A stretch of 14,791 bases of DNA, taken from assembly GCA_028290685.1 (NCBI GenBank), contig JAQGJI010000019.1, positions 1 through 14,791 on the forward strand, given 5' to 3'. Both the position numbers and the translations under genes were made by a program. The notes under the pieces were generated by a model. It saw only the letters and a list, made by a program, of their open reading frames with translations. It was not told the DNA's origin and ran no database searches. Below, piece by piece: positions 7,246-14,301 of the stretch. Numbering within the stretch: position 1 is the first letter of the stretch; every line of letters begins with the position of its first letter. Source of the DNA: Devosia sp. Its GTDB lineage: Bacteria > Pseudomonadota > Alphaproteobacteria > Rhizobiales > Devosiaceae.

Positions 7246-7274
7246 CACTAACGCCTTGATACGTTTAAGGTCAA
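7246..7274 (-). promoter_or_regulatory. Candidate sigma70-type promoter for ihfA
   Basis: On the - strand, TTGACC (7274 to 7269) is followed by a 17-base spacer and TTAGTG (7251 to 7246). The -35 is a near-perfect match and the -10 is weak. It lies just behind the fabH stop and would give ihfA a leader of about 195 bases. The call is by inspection only. Confidence 0.35.
7249..7261 (-). promoter_or_regulatory. IHF consensus binding site in the ihfA promoter region
   Basis: The - strand reads TATCAAGGCGTTA, an exact match to the IHF core consensus WATCAANNNNTTR. It lies inside the spacer and -10 of the candidate ihfA promoter. IHF represses its own subunit genes in Escherichia coli, so autoregulation is a reasonable inference here. 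Confidence 0.45.
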
Positions 7275-7289
7275 TGCATCGAAACGGCG

Positions 7290-8267
7290 TTACCAGCGAA
7301 TGAGGGAAGCGCCCCAGGTGAAGCCGCCGCCCATGGCTTCGAGCATCACCAGATCGCCGGGCTTGATGCGCCCGTCGGCTACGGCCACGCTCAGAGCCAG
7401 GGGGACCGAGGCAGCCGATGTGTTGGCATGGGTATCGACGGTCATGATGACCTTTGCCGGGGGCAGGCCCAGTTTGTTGCCGGCGCCTTCAATGATGCGC
7501 TTGTTGGCCTGGTGGGGCACGAACCAGTCGAGATCGGCCACGGTGTAGCCGGCTTTGTCGAGCGTGGCATACACAACGTCAGTGATCTTGCCGACCGCGT
7601 GGCGGAACACCTCGGGGCCCTGCATATGGACATGGCCCGTCGTGCCCGTGGTGGAGGGGCCGCCATCCACATAGAGCTTGTCCCAATGGTGCCCGTCGGA
7701 CCGCAGCGCGCTGGCGAGGACGCCCCGCTCGGGTGCATCGTCGGGCAGTTCGACCTTTTCGAGCACGACCGCCCCTGCCCCATCGCCGAACAGGACGCAG
7801 GTGGTCCGGTCGGTCCAGTCGATCAGCCGGGAGAAGGTTTCCGCGCCGATAACCAAGGCGCGTGTCGCCAGACCATTCTTGATGTAGCTGTCCGCTGTTG
7901 CCAGCGCATAGACAAAGCCCGAGCAAACGGCCTGGATATCGAAGGCCATGCCGTGGTGAATGCCCAGCTTCATCTGCACGATCGTGGCGGTCGCGGGAAA
8001 GGTATAGTCGGGCGTCGTCGTCGCCACGACGATAAGGTCGATCTCGTCGGCCGTAACACCGGCGGCAGCCATGGCTTTGGCCGCCGCTTCCAGAGCAAGA
8101 TCGGAGGTGTACTGGCCTTCGGCAGCGATCTGGCGCTGCTTGATGCCGACGCGCTGCTGAATCCACTCGTCTGATGTGTCGACCATGGTGGCGAGTTCGG
8201 CGTTGGTCAGAACCTTTTCAGGCAGGTAACCGCCAACGCCGCGGATGATTGATCGCGTCTTTGTCAC
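7290..8267 (-). CDS. fabH: 3-oxoacyl-[acyl-carrier-protein] synthase III (FabH)
   Basis: FabH condenses an acyl-CoA, usually acetyl-CoA, with malonyl-ACP to start type II fatty acid synthesis in the cytoplasm. The 325-residue thiolase-fold protein has the full catalytic triad: C115 in QAVCSGF, H252 in VPHQANKRI and N282 in HANTSAAS. It also has the GDGAGAVVL segment (161-169) and the terminal GGGFTWGA motif. The start is a GTG at 8267. Its first four bases form a GTGA overlap with the plsX stop, which indicates translational coupling and fixes the start. The order plsX-fabH is highly conserved, since both act at the entry point of lipid synthesis. The length is normal and all key residues are present. 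Confidence 0.97.
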   Translation of the reverse strand: MTKTRSIIRGVGGYLPEKVLTNAELATMVDTSDEWIQQRVGIKQRQIAAEGQYTSDLALEAAAKAMAAAGVTADEIDLIVVATTTPDYTFPATATIVQMKLGIHHGMAFDIQAVCSGFVYALATADSYIKNGLATRALVIGAETFSRLIDWTDRTTCVLFGDGAGAVVLEKVELPDDAPERGVLASALRSDGHHWDKLYVDGGPSTTGTTGHVHMQGPEVFRHAVGKITDVVYATLDKAGYTVADLDWFVPHQANKRIIEGAGNKLGLPPAKVIMTVDTHANTSAASVPLALSVAVADGRIKPGDLVMLEAMGGGFTWGASLIRW

Positions 8268-9334
8268 GCCGGTTTCGCCTCAGTTTGTGATTCTGGAACA
8301 GGCGCCATGGTCTTGACCGGAAAGCGCTTCATGGTGTCGCCGATCTTTTCCATGAGGCGGCTGCGGGCCATACCGTAGGACAAGGTCAAGGCGCTTTTGT
8401 AGCCAATCTCGTCAGTGCCGCCATGGGATTTGATGACAATCCCGTTCAGACCCATGAAGACCCCGCCATTGACCGTGCGGGGGTCCATGCGGCGCTGCAA
8501 GGCCTTGAGAGCGGACATGGCGAAAAGGGCTCCGATGCGACTCATCAAATTGGCCTTGAGTGCATTGGACAGGTACTTGCCGACCTGGCGGGCGGTGCCT
8601 TCAGCGGTCTTGAGGGCGATATTGCCCACGAAACCCTCGGTAACGACCACGTCTACCGTGCCCTTGCCGATGTCGTCGCCTTCAACAAAGCCATGATAAA
8701 CAAAGCCCGAGCCGCTGGCTTCGGTCAGGATGCGACCTGCTTCCTTGATGGATTCAAGGCCTTTGACCTCTTCCGTGCCCACGTTGAGCAGGCCCACGGT
8801 AGGCAATTCGTGGCCAAACAGGCACCGCGCCAGAGCAGATCCGAGAATCGCATAGTCAACCAGCTGGCGGGCATCGGCCCCAATGGTGGCGCCCATGTCC
8901 AGAACGACGATATCGGTGCGCAGGGTCGGCCAGATCGCTGCAATCCCGGGGCGGGCGATTCCCTCCATGGGACGCAGGCAAAAGGTGGCCATGGCCATCA
9001 GCGCGCCGGTGTTGCCGCCCGAGACCGCGACGTCGGCCTCGCCATCCTTGACCGACTGGATGGCCATCCACATCGAGGACGTCCCCCGGCCCTTGCGCAG
9101 GGCCTGGCTGGGCTTTTCGTGCATTGCAACCACGGTCTCGCAGTGCCGGACCACCGATACCGATTTCAGGTCCGGAAACTGGTCGAGCAAGGGCGCAATC
9201 TGCTCCTCGCGGCCATGAAAGATAAAACGGGTATCGGCATGCTCCTTGAGGGCCAGATGGGCCCCATGGATCACCGCCCGAGGGGCATTATCGCCGCCCA
9301 TGGCATCCACTGAAATCGTGATGGTATCGGTCAT
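8264..9334 (-). CDS. plsX: Phosphate acyltransferase PlsX
   Basis: PlsX makes acyl-phosphate from acyl-ACP, the donor for PlsY in the first step of phospholipid synthesis, and acts at the inner face of the membrane. The 356-residue protein has the family hallmarks in order: VDAMGGDNAP near the N-terminus, SGGNTGALMAMA, LLNVGTEE, VTEGFVGNIALKT and the C-terminal GGVFMGLNGIVIKSHGG. I chose the ATG at 9334 because homologues begin just before VDAMGGD. The open frame extends further upstream to 9448 but that part has no family character. Its stop overlaps the fabH start by four bases. The gap to the DUF177 gene (9335-9472, 138 bases) contains no obvious gene or terminator; a promoter there is possible but not evident. 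Confidence 0.96.
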   Translation of the reverse strand: MTDTITISVDAMGGDNAPRAVIHGAHLALKEHADTRFIFHGREEQIAPLLDQFPDLKSVSVVRHCETVVAMHEKPSQALRKGRGTSSMWMAIQSVKDGEADVAVSGGNTGALMAMATFCLRPMEGIARPGIAAIWPTLRTDIVVLDMGATIGADARQLVDYAILGSALARCLFGHELPTVGLLNVGTEEVKGLESIKEAGRILTEASGSGFVYHGFVEGDDIGKGTVDVVVTEGFVGNIALKTAEGTARQVGKYLSNALKANLMSRIGALFAMSALKALQRRMDPRTVNGGVFMGLNGIVIKSHGGTDEIGYKSALTLSYGMARSRLMEKIGDTMKRFPVKTMAPVPESQTEAKPA

Positions 9335-9472
9335 TGCAGCCCGTTCTGTGCCCTCAGCAAGGGCGTGCGCGAAAACAGCTCTTGCCAGACAAGCCCCGGC
9401 TATAGCCTTCAACGCGCCTATGTAGCATCTGGTGCAGCCAAATGGCACCGAGATTGGTGCATATTGTGGCTA

Positions 9473-10021
9473 TCACGTTTCGGGGTCGTTTTCTTTTTTG
9501 AGCTTGGCAAGGGCAGCGAAGGGTCCGGTGTCTTGAGCCTGGGCATTGACGGGCAAGTCATCAAGGGTTTCGTTTTGCAGCCGCGGATAGGGATCTATTG
9601 CCAATGCCAGGGTTTCAATCAGCAGGGCGCTGAGGTCAACCTCGGGCCCGTCTATATAATCGGGGAAGTCCTCATCCTCAAGATCAACAAAGATCTCCGA
9701 GCCCGGCGTCGGCTTGTGGGTGGCCGGCTCGGGCAGGAAGATTCGATCAATGGGCTCATCGATATCCTGGTGCACCGGCTCGAAAGTGACAATCGAAGGC
9801 TGCACAATTTGCGCCTGAAGGCGCCCCAGCGCCCGCAGGCCGCCCCGAAACGGGGTGACCACCAGATGGGCGTCGAACCGCTCGATGGCAGTGAGCCGAA
9901 TACTGGCGGCCAGAGCTGTGCGCGTTGCATCGTCAAGCGAGACTTCCAGGCTGCGCCCGGCAGCGGGCAGGCGATCGATACGGACGATGGCGTCGAAAAG
10001 GGGAGCGTTGGCGCTGTTCAC
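9473..10021 (-). CDS. DUF177 (YceD) family protein
   Basis: The 182-residue protein belongs to the DUF177/YceD family, whose members have been linked to 23S rRNA accumulation in bacteria and plastids; the exact role is not settled. The signature C-terminal block DLSALLIETLALAIDPYPR (about residues 128-146) corresponds to the conserved part of the family. The rest is acidic and variable, with a charged tail ending in KLKKENDPET. The start is a GTG at 10021 and forms a GTGA overlap with the stop of the upstream chaperone gene, which supports both the start and translational coupling. A DUF177 gene just upstream of plsX is a conserved neighbourhood. rpmF, often placed between the two in other bacteria, is absent here, as is usual in alphaproteobacteria. 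Confidence 0.88.
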   Translation of the reverse strand: MNSANAPLFDAIVRIDRLPAAGRSLEVSLDDATRTALAASIRLTAIERFDAHLVVTPFRGGLRALGRLQAQIVQPSIVTFEPVHQDIDEPIDRIFLPEPATHKPTPGSEIFVDLEDEDFPDYIDGPEVDLSALLIETLALAIDPYPRLQNETLDDLPVNAQAQDTGPFAALAKLKKENDPET

Positions 10022-10545
10022 CTGGCAACCTCGAACTGGATGATACCGCTCGTGATCTCTTTGGCTGACCGGGAAACCAATGCGCGATCCTGCGCAAAAA
10101 GGTAATCAGCAAGGGCGGTCACATGAGGGCCTGAACTGCCATCGAATATATTGCGCGACAGCACGGTTTCAAGCGCGGCGCGGTCGTTTCGGTCCATGGC
10201 CTCGTTCAACGCGGCCAGCAGGCCAAAAAAGATGTTCCCCATCTTCTGGATGCGCTTGGGCACGCCCAGGTCTCCCACGCCCATCTCACGCAGCGAGCGG
10301 TCCATGTCCCGGAAAAACAGGTCGAACACGGCTTGGCTGAAATTCTTCTGGGGCCCTGTTTCACTGCGCAGACGGCGGAAAAGTAACGCCATATGAAGGC
10401 TGATCATGTCAAATCGACCGGTGACAGTATCGGGCACCAGCCAGTCTGCGTAGAACAGCGGTTGCCGGGATTGTGCCACAATGGCGCTATAGACGGCCAC
10501 AACTGCCTTGGTCGCTGTGTTCTTGCGAAACAAATTGAGGATCAT
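10018..10545 (-). CDS. Ubiquinol-cytochrome c chaperone family protein (CBP3/UQCC1-like)
   Basis: The 175-residue protein belongs to the ubiquinol-cytochrome c chaperone family. Mitochondrial relatives (yeast Cbp3, human UQCC1) bind newly made cytochrome b and help assemble the bc1 complex. The hallmark block is visible at about residues 34-60: DWLVPDTVTGRFDMISLHM followed by ALLFRRLR. Further family-like parts are QAVFDLFFRDMDRSLREMG and the KRIQKMGNIFFGLL segment. No signal peptide or membrane segment is evident, so it is probably cytoplasmic. The start is an ATG at 10545 without a clear ribosome binding site. The gene heads the cluster running to merR, overlaps DUF177 by GTGA, and is divergent from bamE, an arrangement often seen in alphaproteobacteria. 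Confidence 0.88.
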   Translation of the reverse strand: MILNLFRKNTATKAVVAVYSAIVAQSRQPLFYADWLVPDTVTGRFDMISLHMALLFRRLRSETGPQKNFSQAVFDLFFRDMDRSLREMGVGDLGVPKRIQKMGNIFFGLLAALNEAMDRNDRAALETVLSRNIFDGSSGPHVTALADYLFAQDRALVSRSAKEITSGIIQFEVAR

Positions 10546-10710
10546 CAGGTTGCGTTCAGCTTTGTCTTTGACCTAACAGGCGGGCAAAACCGCTCGCCGG
10601 AGCACTGCCAGCTTGCCAGACGGATATGTTGGCAGCTACACATTCCGCGCCAACCAAGGCGCCCGTCATTGCCGTGCCTATAGTCTCAAGCCATCGGGAA
10701 AGTCAAATTC

Positions 10711-11160
10711 ATGCTCCTGCGTCATGCCTCCGGTTCCGTTGCGCCGCTTGCAGCCGCCGCTTTGTTGGCTCTGGTTCTGGCAGGCTGCACCAGCAGCACC
10801 TCCCTGGTGACCGCACGAACCCAAGGTTATGAGATATCGGACAGCGCCATGGCGCAGATCCGGCCCGGCCAGAGCGAGCAGCTGGTGACGCTGGTGCTGG
10901 GTTCACCCCAATCCACCAATACGTTCGGAGACCAGACCGCCTGGTACTATGTCGAGACCAAGGTTCGCCAAACCTCGTTTGGCATGACCATGGTGGATTC
11001 CCGCACGGTGCTGGCGGTTTATTTCGACAGGAACAAGAAGGTCGTCGACAAGGCCGTATACAGCCTGCAGGACGGCAAGACGGTGACGATCGAGACGCGC
11101 CGGACGCCGTCCTTTGGCGAGGATCGCAGCTTTATCGACCAGATCCTGCAGTCGTTCTGA
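10711..11160 (+). CDS. bamE: Outer membrane protein assembly factor BamE (SmpA/OmlA lipoprotein)
   Basis: BamE is a small lipoprotein of the BAM complex, which inserts beta-barrel proteins into the outer membrane. The 149-residue protein has a lipoprotein signal peptide: hydrophobic core at 10-24 and lipobox LAGC with the lipidated cysteine at C26. The mature part has the SmpA/OmlA fold, visible as IRPGQSEQLVTLVLGSPQST, the WYYVETKVRQ strand and VLAVYFDRNKKV. Alphaproteobacterial BamE proteins carry a longer C-terminus, as here. The ATG at 10711 has GGGAA (10696-10700) 10 bases upstream. A TATAGT at 10679-10684 could be a -10 element, but I see no matching -35. The gene is divergent from the chaperone gene and ends just before a strong terminator. 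Confidence 0.9.
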   Translation: MLLRHASGSVAPLAAAALLALVLAGCTSSTSLVTARTQGYEISDSAMAQIRPGQSEQLVTLVLGSPQSTNTFGDQTAWYYVETKVRQTSFGMTMVDSRTVLAVYFDRNKKVVDKAVYSLQDGKTVTIETRRTPSFGEDRSFIDQILQSF

Positions 11161-11182
11161 TCCAGGCCTGCATGAGGCACGC

Positions 11183-11207
11183 AAGCCCCGGGAGACCGGG
11201 GCTTTTT
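11183..11207 (+). terminator. Intrinsic terminator of bamE
   Basis: AAGCCCCGG (11183-11191), loop GAGA, CCGGGGCTT (11196-11204) forms a perfect 9-bp stem, followed by further T residues to 11207. It lies 22 bases after the bamE stop. The opposite strand lacks a T-run, so it is directional and does not obviously serve nusB. Confidence 0.9.
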
Positions 11208-11225
11208 ATTTGAGCCTGGCGAAAC

Positions 11226-11720
11226 TCACCTGGGCCCTGCCAGGTCGGTTCCTGCTTCCCGAGCGATCGCATCGAGGGACGCGTTGACCAGACCGGTCGC
11301 GTCGTCTTCGTAGAACGCCTTGGCAATGTCGACATATTCGGTGATGACGACCCGATGGGGGATATCCTGGCGGCGGAGCAACTCGAACGCGGCTGCGCGC
11401 AGGATGGCCCGCAGCGTGGCATCGATGCGCTCGACCGGCCAGCCCTCCGCCAGGGCGCGATCCACCGCGGGATCGATGGCAAGCTGGTGCTTTGCCACGC
11501 CGGAAACGATCTGGCGGAAGAAGTCGGCATCGGCGGGCAGATATTGCTCACCCTCGATTTCGCGGCCCAGATGAAAACTGCCGAACTGGGCCAGTGTGTC
11601 CTCAAGCGTCGCGCGGCCCACGTCCATCTGGTAAAGCGCCTGGACAGCTGCCAGGCGCGCGGCGCCGCGTTGATTGGCGGCACGCTCGATCTGAGGGTTG
11701 CGTTTGGGAGCATCAGCCAT
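11226..11720 (-). CDS. nusB: Transcription antitermination factor NusB
   Basis: NusB binds boxA RNA together with ribosomal protein S10 and takes part in antitermination of rRNA operons. The 164-residue all-helical protein shows the family start RGAARLAAVQALYQMDVG (about residues 18-35), the central ILRAAAFELL stretch, and the conserved IPHRVVITEYVDIAKAFY block near the end. I chose the ATG at 11720 because it gives a typical N-terminus with a short basic, RNA-binding-type tail (MADAPKRNPQIERAANQ). The upstream extension to 11756 has no family character, and the ribosome binding site is weak. It follows nrdR after 118 bases on the same strand. The usual riboflavin genes are not between them. 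Confidence 0.94.
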   Translation of the reverse strand: MADAPKRNPQIERAANQRGAARLAAVQALYQMDVGRATLEDTLAQFGSFHLGREIEGEQYLPADADFFRQIVSGVAKHQLAIDPAVDRALAEGWPVERIDATLRAILRAAAFELLRRQDIPHRVVITEYVDIAKAFYEDDATGLVNASLDAIAREAGTDLAGPR

Positions 11721-11773
11721 GGTGGTCACTCTTTTTGGGCCGAGGCTGGGAACCACGGACGGCAGGGCACCAC

Positions 11774-11802
11774 CCCATAATCGTGTCGCGGGCGAACTTC
11801 AA
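11774..11802 (-). promoter_or_regulatory. Candidate promoter for nusB
   Basis: On the - strand, TTGAAG (11802 to 11797), a 17-base spacer and TATGGG (11779 to 11774) lie about 54 bases before the nusB ATG, in the 118-base nrdR-nusB gap. Both hexamers are moderate matches. The call is by inspection only. Confidence 0.3.
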
Positions 11803-11838
11803 CACATTAGGGGTGGAACAAGCAGGCAGCCCGGGCAA

Positions 11839-12315
11839 TCATTCGCTATCGCTAGAGGTCCCCTGCCCTTCGGCAAGTGCGGCAAGGAAGTTCCGGAAAT
11901 CATCGGCCGCCGAAAAGTTCTTGTAGACCGAGGCGAAACGGACAAAGGCAACATCATCGAGGCCCTGCAAGCCGCTCATCACGTATTCGCCGATCTGGTC
12001 GGAGCTGACCTCCATGTCGCCCTGGCTTTCGAGTTGCCGGACTATGCCGGAAATCATCCGCTCGATGCGGTCGGTTTCCACCGAGCGCTTGCGGAGGGCC
12101 GTATAGACCGAGCGGGCCAGCTTTTCGCGGTCGAACGGCACCTTGCGGCCGCTCTTTTTGACCACGGTGAGTTCGCGCAACTGCACCCGCTCAAAGGTGG
12201 TAAAGCGGCCGCCGCAGCCATTGCAGACGCGGCGGCGGCGTATGGCGCCCGAATCCTCGGTCGGGCGGCTGTCCTTGACCTGCGTGTCATCGTTGCCGCA
12301 ATAAGGACAGCGCAT
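11839..12315 (-). CDS. nrdR: Transcriptional repressor NrdR
   Basis: NrdR senses nucleotides and represses ribonucleotide reductase genes by binding NrdR boxes. The 158-residue protein has the complete layout: an N-terminal zinc ribbon with C3-x2-C6 and C31-x2-C34 (MRCPYCGNDD and VCNGCGGRF), the RRRR stretch (26-29) that contacts DNA, and an ATP-cone from about residue 49 to 139 (LTVVKKSGRKVPFDREKL onward). The length is normal. The ATG at 12315 lies 9 bases after the glyA stop, and the TAAGG made by that stop codon and the next bases can act as ribosome binding site, so nrdR is probably coupled to glyA. The tail ends in a serine-rich SSDSE. glyA-nrdR is a common alphaproteobacterial pair. 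Confidence 0.96.
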   Translation of the reverse strand: MRCPYCGNDDTQVKDSRPTEDSGAIRRRRVCNGCGGRFTTFERVQLRELTVVKKSGRKVPFDREKLARSVYTALRKRSVETDRIERMISGIVRQLESQGDMEVSSDQIGEYVMSGLQGLDDVAFVRFASVYKNFSAADDFRNFLAALAEGQGTSSDSE

Positions 12316-12324
12316 GGAAAGACC

Positions 12325-13626
12325 TTATTGCCCGTAAATCGGGAAGCGATCAGTAAGGCTTTTCACCCGGTCACGCACGGCCGCTTCCACGGCGCCATTA
12401 TTGTCCTCGCCATTGGCCTTCAGCCCGTCAAGAACTTCGATGATGAGTTCACCGATCAGCTGGAATTCGGCCTGGCCGAAACCGCGCGAGGTGCCCGCAG
12501 GCGTGCCGAGGCGAATGCCAGAGGTGATCGCCGGCTTTTCGGGATCAAACGGAACTGCATTCTTGTTACAGGTGATGTGAGCGCGCTCGAGGGCCTTCTC
12601 GGTGGCCTTGCCCGTCAGCCCCTTTGGGCGCAGATCAACCAGCATCAAGTGATTATCGGTGCCGCCGGTGACGATATCGACGCCCCCTTTGACCAAGGTT
12701 TCAGCCAGGATTCGGGCGTTGGCAACAACCTGCCTGGCGTAGGACCTGAACTCGGGCTGCAGCGCCTCGCGGAAGGCCACCGCCTTGGCAGCGATGACAT
12801 GCATCAGCGGCCCGCCCTGGATGCCCGGGAAAATGGCAGAGTTTATCTTTTTGGCGATATCTTCGTCATCGGTGAGGATGAGGCCGCCACGGGGGCCGCG
12901 CAGCGTCTTGTGCGTCGTGGTCGTCGCGACATGGGCATGGGGGAACGGGCTGGGATAAACACCACCCGCCACGAGCCCGGCCACATGGGCCATGTCGACA
13001 AAGAGGATGGCGCCAACCTCATCGGCAATCGCGCGGAACTGGGCCCAGTCCATGATTCGCGAATAGGCCGAAAAGCCCGCGACCAGCATCTTGGGCTTGT
13101 GCTGGTGCGCCAGCTGACGCACCTGGTCCATATCCACAAGGCCATCCTGCTGGCGTACGCCATACTGGATGGCGTTGAACCATTTGCCGGACTGGTTAGG
13201 CTTGGCACCATGGGTCAAGTGACCGCCGGCATCGAGCGACATGCCCAGGATGGTGTCGCCGGGCTGCAGCAGCGCCTGATAAACGCCTTGATTTGCCTGG
13301 GAGCCGGAATTTGGCTGCACATTGGCAAAACCCACGCCGAACAACTGCTTGGCGCGCTCGATGGCAAGGTTCTCGGCAACATCGACGTACTGGCAGCCAC
13401 CATAATAGCGGCGCCCGGGATAGCCTTCGGCGTATTTGTTGGTGAGCACCGAGCCTTGCGCCTCAAGCACGGCCTGGGACACGATATTTTCAGAAGCGAT
13501 GAGTTCGATTTCGCCTTGTTGGCGGTCAAGCTCATGACCAATCGCGGCCGCCAATTCCGGATCGGTGTCGCCAACCGAATTGGAGAAGAACTTGGGAAAC
13601 AGCGGAAGGGATGTGGCTGCGCTCAT
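12325..13626 (-). CDS. glyA: Serine hydroxymethyltransferase GlyA
   Basis: GlyA is the PLP enzyme that interconverts serine plus tetrahydrofolate with glycine plus 5,10-methylene-tetrahydrofolate, the main source of one-carbon units. The 433-residue protein carries all family blocks: IELIASENIVSQAVLEAQGS, NKYAEGYPGRRYYGGC, NVQPNSGSQANQGVY, DMAHVAGLVAGGVYPSP, the PLP lysine K240 in TTTTHKTLRGPRGG, and IRLGTPAGTSRG near the end. I chose the ATG at 13626 because GGAG lies 7 bases upstream and the N-terminus is then typical; the open frame extends to 13761 without family character. A plausible promoter lies about 57 bases upstream. nrdR follows after 9 bases, so the two probably share a transcript. 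Confidence 0.97.
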   Translation of the reverse strand: MSAATSLPLFPKFFSNSVGDTDPELAAAIGHELDRQQGEIELIASENIVSQAVLEAQGSVLTNKYAEGYPGRRYYGGCQYVDVAENLAIERAKQLFGVGFANVQPNSGSQANQGVYQALLQPGDTILGMSLDAGGHLTHGAKPNQSGKWFNAIQYGVRQQDGLVDMDQVRQLAHQHKPKMLVAGFSAYSRIMDWAQFRAIADEVGAILFVDMAHVAGLVAGGVYPSPFPHAHVATTTTHKTLRGPRGGLILTDDEDIAKKINSAIFPGIQGGPLMHVIAAKAVAFREALQPEFRSYARQVVANARILAETLVKGGVDIVTGGTDNHLMLVDLRPKGLTGKATEKALERAHITCNKNAVPFDPEKPAITSGIRLGTPAGTSRGFGQAEFQLIGELIIEVLDGLKANGEDNNGAVEAAVRDRVKSLTDRFPIYGQ

Positions 13627-13682
13627 GGGGGTTCTCCAGGCATTCCCAACATCTTGTGCCGGGAGAGTTGTATTGGCGCAGC

Positions 13683-13711
13683 CTCTAGCACAAAGGCGCG
13701 GCGCAATCCAA
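13683..13711 (-). promoter_or_regulatory. Candidate sigma70-type promoter for glyA
   Basis: On the - strand, TTGGAT (13711 to 13706), a 17-base spacer and CTAGAG (13688 to 13683) lie 57 bases before the glyA ATG. The spacing is ideal and the hexamers fit the CTTGNN / CTATAT-like pattern of alphaproteobacterial housekeeping promoters moderately well. Confidence 0.4.
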
Positions 13712-13820
13712 GCGTTTGCCATGGGACACACCACAGTGAAACAGGCAACCAGTACCGGCAATGCGCGTTACACGTGCAGAGACCGGACATTCCGGCTGCG
13801 GGCGGCATTGGAGATTGACC

Positions 13821-14285
13821 ATGAACAAGACAGCAGCAGGGCTGACGGCAGCCGCACTTACCGGCCTGATGTCCATCACCAGCGTGATTCCGGCGCAGGC
13901 GCAAATCCTGCCTCCCAAAGTGGACCGGGGCGATCGGGACCGTGTGGTCCAGACCTATTGTGACCGCAACTCACGCGATCGCGATTGCCGGGAATTCCGT
14001 CGCGGCAATTGGGACAACAACGACTACAACAGGTTCTATCGCCGCAATCGCAGCGGCCTGGACAGCATCTCGTCGGGCCTTTTGGGCTTTACCTTCGGCG
14101 CCATCATTGGCGGGGCGATTGCCGGCCAGAACAACAACAATAATTACTACGGCGGCGACCGCGTCGTTGGCGGCGGATCCTACCGGGCTCACGTCGATGC
14201 CTGCTATGCTCGCTACCGCTCCTATGATGAGCGGACCGATACGTTCCTGGGCTATGATGGCTATCGCCATCGCTGCAACCTCTAG
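13821..14285 (+). CDS. Secreted BA14K-family protein with glycine-zipper and asparagine-rich segments
   Basis: The 154-residue protein has a signal peptide (residues 1 to about 27, ending in PAQAQ) and a C-terminal BA14K-type domain at about 122-152 (AHVDACYARYRSYDERTD, then FLGYDGYRHRC). BA14K is a family of small exported proteins of Hyphomicrobiales first known as an immunoreactive 14-kDa Brucella protein with lectin-like activity. Between these lies an arginine/aspartate/asparagine-rich stretch (36-78), a glycine-zipper-like hydrophobic segment (GLLGFTFGAIIGGAIAG, 86-102) and a run of five asparagines (104-108). Four cysteines (47, 56, 128, 152) could form two disulfides in the periplasm. 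The ATG at 13821 has GGAG 7 bases upstream. It is divergent from glyA and probably anchored in or attached to the envelope; its function is unknown. Confidence 0.85.
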   Translation: MNKTAAGLTAAALTGLMSITSVIPAQAQILPPKVDRGDRDRVVQTYCDRNSRDRDCREFRRGNWDNNDYNRFYRRNRSGLDSISSGLLGFTFGAIIGGAIAGQNNNNNYYGGDRVVGGGSYRAHVDACYARYRSYDERTDTFLGYDGYRHRCNL

Positions 14286-14301
14286 TCGCAGCCAGCCATT
14301 C

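Noticed and set aside
8423..9313. A 296-codon + strand frame across plsX
   Set aside because: It is antisense to plsX, which has all its family motifs, and there is no ribosome binding site or domain for the opposite frame.
9335..9448. N-terminal extension of PlsX
   Set aside because: The added residues have no family similarity, and PlsX proteins begin close to the VDAMGGDNAP motif.
9335..9472. rpmF (ribosomal protein L32) between DUF177 and plsX
   Set aside because: No frame with the zinc-ribbon pattern of L32 exists in the gap.
11698..13818. A 706-codon open frame on the + strand across nusB, nrdR and glyA
   Set aside because: It runs opposite to three well-identified genes and shows no family motifs. 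Long antisense frames are expected where codons are rich in G/C at the third position.
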